From Candidatus Aerophobota bacterium (GTDB lineage Bacteria > Chlamydiota > Chlamydiia > Chlamydiales > GCA-2402025): a stretch of 8,349 bases of DNA. The notes beneath the pieces were generated by a model, which was not told the DNA's origin, made no database searches, and saw only the letters and a list, made by a program, of their open reading frames with translations. Shown in pieces: positions 1 to 7,840 of this stretch (position 1 is its first letter; every line of letters starts with the position of its first letter). The position numbers and the translations under genes are program-made. The stretch covers positions 1 through 8,349 of the forward strand of contig NVUU01000018.1 of assembly GCA_002402025.1 (NCBI GenBank), read 5' to 3'.

Positions 1-329
1 TCAATTTTACTTTTATCAACGAAGGAGATTTCACGGACAGTAGCAATGGTAAGAGAATATCCGAGTTTTTTTGCAATGGAGCATGCGACAAGATTATCTG
101 CGTCACATTTACTAACAGCAAGTAGAATAGGGCTACCAGCTTGTTTTGCTTCTTCTAAAACTTTCCAGTTTGTTGCTGTGTTATAGATCGTTGCGATGTC
201 TGCGTTTTGTGAAGACTTGTAAAGAGCGTCAGCGTCAGAATCAATGAGGGTAACGTTATGCCCCTCTATCGAGAGAGCATTTGCGAGATAGGTCCCTGTT
301 ATACTGGCTCCAAAAATAACGATATCCAT
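1..329 (-). CDS. trkA: TrkA-N (RCK) potassium-uptake regulatory protein, N-terminal part, cut by window edge
   Basis: The minus-strand frame from the ATG at 329 stays open to base 1, giving about 109 residues with no stop, so the gene continues to the left of the window. It reads as a Rossmann fold of the TrkA-N type. The start is MDIVIFGASITGTYLANAL, followed by a second strand ending in an acidic residue (TLID, about residues 27-30), the usual contact for the NAD ribose. Later come PILLAVSKCDADNLVACSIAKK and a strand with IATVRE, matching the TrkA order 'D..vavt..De.N...c..A....'. Such proteins bind NAD(H) or ATP and gate Trk/Ktr potassium channels at the inner membrane. An AAGGA ribosome site lies about 8 bases upstream of the ATG. 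The glycine loop is GASITG rather than the usual GxGxxG. Any second TrkA-N or TrkA-C domain would be outside the window. Family call is fairly secure; the symbol is less so. Confidence 0.75.
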   Translation of the reverse strand, partial: MDIVIFGASITGTYLANALSIEGHNVTLIDSDADALYKSSQNADIATIYNTATNWKVLEEAKQAGSPILLAVSKCDADNLVACSIAKKLGYSLTIATVREISFVDKSKI

Positions 330-433
330 GAGGATTTCCTTAGTGTACTCCTTAATTTGGAATATAGTTGCGGAGTAAATTAAAGTCTTTTATTTAATAT
401 AAGTTTATTGATGAGTTTTAAGAGATAATTTAA

Positions 434-467
434 TTAAAAAATAAGAGCCTTACTCTCGTAAGGCTCT
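434..467 (-). terminator. Intrinsic terminator, minus strand, with no obvious gene upstream
   Basis: A perfect 10-bp inverted repeat, AGAGCCTTAC (444-453) and GTAAGGCTCT (458-467), flanks a 4-base loop. Read on the minus strand the hairpin is followed at once by TATTTTTT (443-436), a standard U-tract. On the plus strand it is followed by AAAAAGG, so it should work only leftward. The neighbouring genes diverge from this spacer, so no annotated gene ends here. It may end a small RNA or act as an attenuator in a trkA leader. Confidence 0.65.
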
Positions 468-576
468 AAAAAGGTGATAAAAATGGGTGACTTGTGGGTA
501 AAACAAATGTGAGCCAGCTTATTTGGGTTTTGCAAAAGGAGGTAATAAGTTTATCTGTATTTTGTGTATCAGTTGA
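436..576 (-). ncRNA. Candidate small RNA or trkA leader ending at the orphan terminator
   Basis: This is inferred from the terminator at 434-467. A possible minus-strand -10 box, TATAAA, lies at 587-582, with only a poor -35 (TTTTAA near 610-605). A transcript starting near 576 would be about 140 nt. It would carry the C-rich tracts ACCTCCTTTT (543-534) and ATCACCTTTTT (478-468), both resembling the 3' end of 16S rRNA and able to pair with Shine-Dalgarno sequences. No known RNA family is recognised. The 5' end is a guess, and the same hairpin could belong to a longer trkA leader. Confidence 0.2.
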
Positions 577-589
577 TTAATTTTATACT

Positions 590-641
590 AAATATTTGAA
601 TTAATTAAAATTATTTTTATTAAATATTTACAATTAATTAA
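590..641. repeat. Imperfect direct repeat, A+T-only core
   Basis: The 19 bases at 590-608 (AAATATTTGAATTAATTAA) recur at 622-641 as AAATATTTACAATTAATTAA, differing by one insertion and one substitution, with a 32-base period. The low complexity of the sequence makes chance likely. A bent-DNA or UP-element role for the tRNA promoter is possible but not shown. Confidence 0.35.
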
Positions 642-734
642 TATTCTAATGTAAAAGTCAGTGAAATATAAGGACTTATGGATTTATGCTTGCTCTTTAT
701 TCCTTTCTCTTCCATCATAACACCCACATAGTGA

Positions 735-808
735 GCACCGATAGCTCAATTGGATAGAGTACCTGGCTACGAACCAGGAGGTTTGAGGTTCAAGTCCTCA
801 TCGGTGCG
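735..808 (+). tRNA. tRNA-Arg, anticodon ACG
   Basis: The full cloverleaf folds by eye. The acceptor stem is GCACCGA (735-741) with TCGGTGC (801-807), discriminator G808. The D stem is GCTC (744-747) with GAGT (757-760), closed by a G-T pair. The anticodon stem is CCTGG (762-766) with CCAGG (774-778), around the loop CTACGAA with anticodon ACG at 769-771. The variable loop has 5 bases. The T stem is TGAGG (784-788) with CCTCA (796-800), around TTCAAGT. The A at position 34 would be deaminated to inosine so that CGU, CGC and CGA are read. CCA is not encoded (GATTT follows), so the tail must be added after RNase Z processing. The next coding sequence starts 19 bases later with no terminator between, which suggests a joint transcript. 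Confidence 0.97.
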
Positions 809-827
809 ATTTTTCTGGGTGACTCTT

Positions 828-1460
828 ATGATTATAGCAATGTTTCCGTGCGAACCATTTGTAACAAACGCATACTTAATCGGTTGTGAAAAGACCCATA
901 AAGGGATCATTGTTGATCCTGCTCCAAATAGTATGCAAAAGCTTCTAATCGCTGCTCAAAAACATGGCATTATCATCGAGGCGATTTTCCTTACTCACTC
1001 GCATGGAGACCATATCCATGATGTAGCTGATCTTGTTCAAAAACTGGATGTCCCCGTATATGTTCATCCATTAGATGCTGAAAATATGCTAAATCCAGGT
1101 TCCGATGGAATACCCATGCCATTTGATATCAAAGGAATAGATGAGGTTGAGTATCTGGAAGAGAATAAGTTTTACAAAATAGGCGATGTTGAGTTCACTG
1201 TGATCCATACGCCGGGACATTCTCCCGGGGGTGTGTGTTTTTACTTTCCACTAAAGAAGGTGCTAATTTCTGGAGACACTTTGTTTAAAGGTACTATTGG
1301 AAGGCTTGATCTTCCGGGGGCTGACTCTGAAAAAATGTGGGAGTCTCTTGCTAAGTTAAATGCCCTTGATAAAGAGACAAAAGTATATCCTGGTCATGGA
1401 GAAACAACCTTTCTTAAAGATGAAAAATGGCTTGTAAATCCAAAAGAGACTTTTGGCTAA
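828..1460 (+). CDS. Metallo-beta-lactamase-fold hydrolase, glyoxalase II-like (YcbL type)
   Basis: A 210-residue enzyme of the MBL superfamily. Its zinc-binding motifs are all present and in order: THSHGDH (H57, H59, D61, H62), TPGHSPGG (H131), SGDTLF (D150) and YPGHGE (H190). The text around them (GRLDLPGAD after SGDTLFKGTI) is that of the short glyoxalase II-like group, which hydrolyses S-acylglutathione or similar thioesters in the cytosol. The C-terminal helical substrate domain of full glyoxalase II (about 250 residues) is absent, so the true substrate is open. I place the start at 828, after GGTGA with a 5-base gap. The open frame extends back to 750, but that part lies inside the tRNA. 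ATG 840 is a second possible start, without a clear ribosome site. The gene probably shares a transcript with the tRNA 19 bases upstream; the peroxiredoxin follows after 56 bases. Confidence 0.88.
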   Translation: MIIAMFPCEPFVTNAYLIGCEKTHKGIIVDPAPNSMQKLLIAAQKHGIIIEAIFLTHSHGDHIHDVADLVQKLDVPVYVHPLDAENMLNPGSDGIPMPFDIKGIDEVEYLEENKFYKIGDVEFTVIHTPGHSPGGVCFYFPLKKVLISGDTLFKGTIGRLDLPGADSEKMWESLAKLNALDKETKVYPGHGETTFLKDEKWLVNPKETFG

Positions 1461-1481
1461 AATAAGCCTATCTACTATACT
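1453..1481 (+). promoter_or_regulatory. Probable housekeeping-sigma promoter of the peroxiredoxin gene
   Basis: TTGGCT (1453-1458, 4/6 to TTGACA) and TATACT (1476-1481, 5/6 to TATAAT) are separated by exactly 17 bases. The -35 box overlaps the last codons of the upstream hydrolase gene. Initiation would fall near 1488, leaving a leader of about 29 bases with an AGAGG ribosome site. The match is by eye only. Confidence 0.45.
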
Positions 1482-1516
1482 TGTCTAATGAATCAATTAC
1501 AAAAAAAGAGGCTAAT

Positions 1517-2098
1517 ATGAGCACACTAATGGGGAAACCTGCTCCACAGTTTAAGGCAAAAGCGGTGCAGATTGATCGCATCCTTGAAGATTTTTCACTG
1601 AATGATTTTCATGGAAAATACGTGTTGTTTTTCTTCTACCCGCTTGATTTTACTTTTGTCTGTCCAACAGAGCTTCATGCTTTTCAAGAAAGGCTTGCAG
1701 ACTTTGAAAAAAGAAATGCGCAGGTTGTAGCGTGTTCTGTAGATAGTTGGTATTCGCACTTCGCTTGGCTTTCTGTTCCAAAGAATAAAGGTGGGATCCA
1801 AGGTGTTGAATATCCGATTGTTTCCGATCTAAACAAATCTATTGCAAAAGACTATGGCGTTTTGAAAGAAGACGACGGAATTGCTTTTAGAGGTCTTTAC
1901 TTAATCGATAAGCAAGGCGTGATCAGACACCAGCTGATCAATGATCTTCCTCTTGGTAGATCAGTAGATGAGGCGATCCGCATGCTTGATGCTCTTATAT
2001 TCCATGAAAAGCATGGCGAAGTTTGTCCTGCTAACTGGAATAATGGAGATAAGGCAATGGAGCCAACGCAAGAAGGGCTCAAGAACTACTACAACTAA
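1517..2098 (+). CDS. ahpC: Typical 2-Cys peroxiredoxin (AhpC/Tsa family)
   Basis: A 193-residue cytosolic thiol peroxidase that reduces hydrogen peroxide and organic peroxides. The peroxidatic cysteine is C49 in PLDFTFVCPTE, the catalytic arginine is R125 in AFRGLYLID, and the resolving cysteine is C170 in GEVCPANW. This is the arrangement of the dimeric typical 2-Cys class, and the length is normal. The loop that is GGLG in peroxide-sensitive enzymes reads GGIQ here (92-95), and the C-terminus ends in YYN rather than carrying a clear YF motif, so resistance to over-oxidation is possible. The start at ATG 1517 is chosen because AGAGG sits 5 bases upstream and it gives the family's normal N-terminus. 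An in-frame TTG at 1481 would add 12 atypical residues. No AhpF-type reductase gene lies nearby, so thioredoxin is the likely electron donor. The stop overlaps the convergent gene by four bases. Confidence 0.95.
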   Translation: MSTLMGKPAPQFKAKAVQIDRILEDFSLNDFHGKYVLFFFYPLDFTFVCPTELHAFQERLADFEKRNAQVVACSVDSWYSHFAWLSVPKNKGGIQGVEYPIVSDLNKSIAKDYGVLKEDDGIAFRGLYLIDKQGVIRHQLINDLPLGRSVDEAIRMLDALIFHEKHGEVCPANWNNGDKAMEPTQEGLKNYYN

Positions 2099-2493
2099 GC
2101 TTCGTTGCAAAAGCAAGTGAGATAGTCGTAAAAGTCACGTTCTGTTGTAATTAAGATAGATTGGTGACGATAGCAAAGCTCACTTGCTTGCTGTATTAAG
2201 TCATAGTCACCAACTCCAGGAATGCAGATAGCAGAAAGTTTTTTTGCTTTTTCTGATCTTTTAAGTAATTTAAATCCATTGTGATAGTCTTTATGACTAA
2301 AGCCTTCTTCTTCTACGCGAACAAAAAGTAGATCATAGCGAAATAAAAGCGTTTGGATAGCAAGATGTATTCCAATGCTTCCATCTGGTGGATTGCCGAG
2401 TGTATCGGCCATGGCAGGAAGTGCTGTGAAGTGAAGAAGTGAACGGAAATTCCCCTTTTCCGCCTCACCAAACAATGCAACCTTATGACTCAT
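2095..2493 (-). CDS. Conserved-looking small protein of unknown function
   Basis: A 132-residue soluble protein with no signal peptide or membrane segment. It begins MSHKVALFGEAEKG, a strand-turn start. Later come a conserved-looking segment LLFVRVEEEGFSHKDYHNGF (about 54-73), a strand LSAICIPGVGDYDLI (about 87-101) and a strand-helix ILITTERDFYDYLT (about 113-126). The alternation suggests an alpha/beta fold, but I recognise no catalytic motif or named domain. A small hypothetical gene also neighbours ahpC in Chlamydia trachomatis as I recall, so this may be its homolog; I could not verify that. The ATG at 2493 has only a weak upstream GG. Its TAG stop shares CTAA (2095-2098) with the peroxiredoxin TAA. 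Codon use and composition look like the neighbours, so I think it is a real gene. Confidence 0.75.
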   Translation of the reverse strand: MSHKVALFGEAEKGNFRSLLHFTALPAMADTLGNPPDGSIGIHLAIQTLLFRYDLLFVRVEEEGFSHKDYHNGFKLLKRSEKAKKLSAICIPGVGDYDLIQQASELCYRHQSILITTERDFYDYLTCFCNEA

Positions 2494-2657
2494 TATAGAC
2501 CTATTATTTATTTATTAAGTGTCATATAGGCTCAATTAAAGAGAACTGCTAATAAATAGTTACAAATAAAAACAAACAGTTCCTGCCTTATTTCAATAAA
2601 TATAATGATAAGGAATTATTTGCAAATTCTAATAAGTACAGAAATGAGAATAAAAAT
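2494..2657. other. Short A+T-rich spacer downstream of enolase
   Basis: Enolase ends at its right side and the unknown gene starts at its left, both on the minus strand. Weak inverted repeats occur (CCTTAT 2586-2591 with ATAAGG 2608-2613, and GAACTG 2543-2548 with CAGTTC 2577-2582). Their loops are long and no U-tract follows, so I do not call a terminator. A promoter for the unknown gene presumably lies here. Confidence 0.4.
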
Positions 2658-5126
<2,469 letters not shown>

Positions 5127-5142
<16 letters not shown>

Positions 5143-5879
5143 AAAGTGCTTACGTGAAACATTAATATTCCTCCAGCAACGGCAACATTGAGAGATTCTG
5201 CTTTCTTTGTCATGGGAATGGTGAGTTTTGTTGCATGCTTTTTAGCATTTTTGGAGGTGCCATGAGACTCGCTTCCTAAAATGAGTCCGATGGAATCGTC
5301 CATATTTAGCTCTAAAAAAGAATCACCACCAAGGTCTGCTTGGTAGAGTTTCAGCTTATGGCTTTTCTTAAATTCTAACAGATATTCCCAATTTCCCCTA
5401 ATGATAGGTATGGAAAAAAGAGCTCCTTTGGAAGCGTTTATAACCTTCTCATTATAAGGGTCTACACAGTCGTTCAAAAGAAAAATAGCATCAAATCCAA
5501 GCCCAAGGGCTGTTCTTATCAAGGTACCCAAATTGCCAGGGTCTTTAATTTCATCACAAATTAGCAATCTTGCTATAGAAAGATCTTTAAAACAGGGCAT
5601 TTCAACTATCGCAGCATAAGGTTCTGGATTTTTTTGATTTGTGATTTTTTTTAAAATTCCTTCTGTCACGATATACTTTTTTTCAGCAGATCTTTCGAGC
5701 TTTTCGTCTTTCAAGAGAAAAATCGACTTAAGTTTGTAAGCTTTAGGAAGTTCTTGGATGATTTTTTTACCGCAGACTAGTAAAAAACCTTCTTGTTTTC
5801 GAAATTGCGTACTTGTTCGTAGTTTCTGGCAATATTTCACAATTGAATGCTGTAAACTCTTAATTTGAAATGTTATCAT
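5127..5879 (-). CDS. TrmH/SpoU-family RNA 2'-O-methyltransferase
   Basis: A 250-residue SPOUT methyltransferase using S-adenosylmethionine to methylate a ribose 2'-hydroxyl in rRNA or tRNA. An N-terminal substrate-binding domain spans about 1-100 (SLQHSIVKYCQKLR near the start). The knotted catalytic domain has motif 1 DPGNLGTLIRTA (113-124, catalytic R122), motif 2 LILGSESHG (199-207, E204) and motif 3 IPMTKKAESLNVAVAGGILMF (221-241, N231). Motif 2 has serine where LGNEGxG-type members have glycine. The target RNA cannot be read from the sequence: RlmB-like and TsnR-like members look alike at this level. ATG 5879 has no clear ribosome site but gives a family-like N-terminus. The gene overlaps rsgA by 16 bases downstream and stands back to back with rsbU across 35 bases. 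Confidence 0.92.
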
Positions 5880-5883
5880 GCTA

Positions 5884-5913
5884 ATTACAGGGTAATGGAA
5901 AAAAAAATATAAT
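5884..5913 (+). promoter_or_regulatory. Promoter-like sequence in the trmH/rsbU divergent spacer
   Basis: ATTACA (5884-5889, 4/6 to TTGACA) and a perfect TATAAT (5908-5913) are 18 bases apart, and the spacer holds a run of nine A. The oddity is position: the -10 box ends one base before the assigned rsbU ATG, so a transcript from it would start within or just after that codon. On the minus strand the -35 element reads TGTAAT, a possible -10 for the methyltransferase gene. It may be real, or a product of local A+T richness. Confidence 0.3.
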
Positions 5914-5914
5914 C

Positions 5915-7840
5915 ATGGCAGAATCAAAATCAGAATTCAAGCCTTCAGGGAAGTTTAAGGAGTTTAGTCTAAAGGGATTCTCAGGATCTTTGGCGCTCCG
6001 TGTTTTCCTTGTGACCATTGTGTTTCTTGTTTTGCCTCTCATTTTTTACTCGGGGGTTATGTACAAATATGACTTTGATCTAAAAAGAGAGCAGTCAAAC
6101 CTTGCCTTAAGTCTTGTTGGTGAAGAAGAAATGTTCATGATTGATCAGCTGACAAATTTCGAGTTCAGAGCATTAGAGCTGCTGGCTCTTATCTTAAAAA
6201 GTTCAGAGCTTAATACCCCGCAAAAAATAAACAAGATTTTTACAGAGGTAAAAGAGTTTCACGGTGTTGAGGAAGTATTCCTTCTTGAAAAAAAAGGAGC
6301 AGGCTCTATCTGCAGCGCCTCTTCTGATAAACTAAGGTTCAACAAGCCATTCAACAAACTGTTTTATAATAAAAAACTAAAAAATAATGAATTTGCCGTT
6401 ATTACTACGCAGGAGGAATCTCTACAAAAAGCGATGATTTACTTTACGAGAGTGTTGAAACGGGATGCAAATGGCATGGTAGAAAAAACGATAAATTTTT
6501 CTCTGCCAACAAGTTTTGTTGTAGATTATCTCTCAAGTATTCAAGGGTACCACAAAGACTATTCGATTTCACTTATTCGTAATGATGATCAAATCGTTTT
6601 TGATTCGCAGGATAAAGATTTGCTTGGCGCTAAGATCTATGTAGATCAGGATGGAAGCAGCCCAAACCAGAGTCAAAAGAGTGTATATCTAGACACAGTA
6701 CCAAAAGCTGAAAATATCTATGAATTTCACATGGATGATCAAAGCTTTTATGCAACAAGAGTTCCTCTTGCTGCAATGAATTTCAGCGTTCTTGTTACCA
6801 CCCCAAAGTACAGCCATGCGATGTTTTTAAGAGAATATCTCTACAAAAGTATTATCCTTCTTTTATTCATTATTATTTTTGGATGTCTTGCGACACTTAT
6901 GGTGACCTTTATGATGGCAAGTCCTCTCAGAAGACTTTGTCATGTTATGCAAAGAGTTGCGGAAAGAGATCTTTCAGCAAGATACGAAACAAGCAAATAC
7001 GGCTTTGAGATTAACAATGTGGGGAATTTTTTTAATATCATGATCGAAAAGCTCATTGATAATGTTGAGAAAATCAAAGAATACAAACTTGAAGAAGAAC
7101 GCTTAAAACAAGAGCTTGCTATTGCAAGACAGGTGCAGCGTGCTATTTTACCAAGAAAATTCCCTGATATACCCGGGATGGCTTTTCAGGCAGGTTTGAT
7201 TCCAGCTAAAGAAGTTGGGGGTGATTTTTACGATTTTATTGTTCGTGCAGATACTCCAGATGAAATTGCTATCGTGATTGCAGACACAGCAGGAAGTGGA
7301 ATTTTTGGTTGCTTGCACGCGCTTATATTCAGAAGCACTCTTAAAAGTTTTGTTTCTATTTCTGAGTCGCTATCAACAGCAATAGAGAAAACGAATAGTC
7401 TTTTTTATGAGGACGCCAACGTATGGAGTGTTTTTGTTACCTGTTGGATCGGTTACTATAACTACAAGACAAAAGTACTTAAATATTCAAGCTGCGGTCA
7501 TCCCTTTGGTTATATATTTAGAGATGGGGAGTTGTTCAAAGAGCTTTCTACTCCTGGCATGGCTCTTGGTGTGGAAAAAACTTATCAGCCTACAATTGAC
7601 GAAATAACAATAAAGAAGAATGATACCCTGATATTTATTACGGACGGGATTATAGAAGCGCAGAACCCAGAAGGCGAACTTTTTGGTAAGAAGCGTTTTT
7701 ATGAATCTGTAATTAAAAACTTAGACAAACCTGAGTATGAGATCCTTGAGAACGTAGTTTGTGAAGTACAAGAGTTTGAAAAGGATCTAGAGAAGCAATC
7801 AGATGATCTTACGATGCTTGTTGTGAAGATTACAGACTAA
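5915..7840 (+). CDS. rsbU: RsbU-like PP2C (SpoIIE-type) phosphatase with periplasmic sensor and HAMP
   Basis: A 641-residue inner-membrane signalling phosphatase. A first membrane helix (about 27-48) and a second (about 312-334) bracket a periplasmic domain of about 260 residues that should sense a ligand. A HAMP segment follows (about 335-387), then a charged coiled coil ending in the ERLKQELAIARQVQRAILP linker typical of this class (396-413). The PP2C domain runs from about 415 to the end. Its metal aspartates are kept: D437 and D440 in VGGDFYDF, D457 in IADTAGSG, D577 in TDGIIEAQN, and D630/D631 in SDDLTML. In the second motif serine replaces the usual His or Lys (DTAGSG for D-x-SGHG). In Chlamydia the homolog dephosphorylates RsbV so that it binds RsbW and alters sigma-factor control; neither partner gene is here. 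The assigned ATG lacks a good ribosome site. The stop shares CTAA with the convergent gene. Confidence 0.93.
   Translation: MAESKSEFKPSGKFKEFSLKGFSGSLALRVFLVTIVFLVLPLIFYSGVMYKYDFDLKREQSNLALSLVGEEEMFMIDQLTNFEFRALELLALILKSSELNTPQKINKIFTEVKEFHGVEEVFLLEKKGAGSICSASSDKLRFNKPFNKLFYNKKLKNNEFAVITTQEESLQKAMIYFTRVLKRDANGMVEKTINFSLPTSFVVDYLSSIQGYHKDYSISLIRNDDQIVFDSQDKDLLGAKIYVDQDGSSPNQSQKSVYLDTVPKAENIYEFHMDDQSFYATRVPLAAMNFSVLVTTPKYSHAMFLREYLYKSIILLLFIIIFGCLATLMVTFMMASPLRRLCHVMQRVAERDLSARYETSKYGFEINNVGNFFNIMIEKLIDNVEKIKEYKLEEERLKQELAIARQVQRAILPRKFPDIPGMAFQAGLIPAKEVGGDFYDFIVRADTPDEIAIVIADTAGSGIFGCLHALIFRSTLKSFVSISESLSTAIEKTNSLFYEDANVWSVFVTCWIGYYNYKTKVLKYSSCGHPFGYIFRDGELFKELSTPGMALGVEKTYQPTIDEITIKKNDTLIFITDGIIEAQNPEGELFGKKRFYESVIKNLDKPEYEILENVVCEVQEFEKDLEKQSDDLTMLVVKITD

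Larger units (their letters stand above)
330..734. other. A+T-rich divergent intergenic spacer between trkA and tRNA-Arg
   Basis: About 405 bases without a convincing protein gene. It separates the minus-strand trkA start from the plus-strand tRNA. It holds two minus-strand TATATT boxes (366-361 and 401-396) that might serve trkA, an intrinsic terminator reading to the left (434-467), and two plus-strand sequences resembling ribosome-binding sites (471-476 and 534-543). It also holds a 19/20-base imperfect direct repeat (590-608 and 622-641). A weak tRNA promoter may be TTGCTC (690-695) with TCATAA (715-720), but the 19-base spacing is long and I do not call it. Confidence 0.6.

Noticed and set aside
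483..512. 9-codon open frame with a good ribosome site
   Set aside because: Too short to call a gene without conservation or ribosome data; reported only as a finding.
750..827. Open frame upstream of the hydrolase ATG at 828
   Set aside because: These codons are tRNA-Arg sequence and its 3' flank; the predicted residues do not resemble the enzyme family.
1481..1516. TTG start giving the peroxiredoxin 12 extra residues
   Set aside because: ATG 1517 has a ribosome site and matches the normal family start; the TTG overlaps the likely -10 box of the promoter.
1595..2082. Minus-strand open frames within the peroxiredoxin gene
   Set aside because: Antisense shadows of a well-supported gene; low-complexity, Ser- and Lys-rich translations with no motifs.
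2098..2130. Possible peroxiredoxin terminator with GCTT / AAGC
   Set aside because: Only four pairs around a long loop and no T-run follows.
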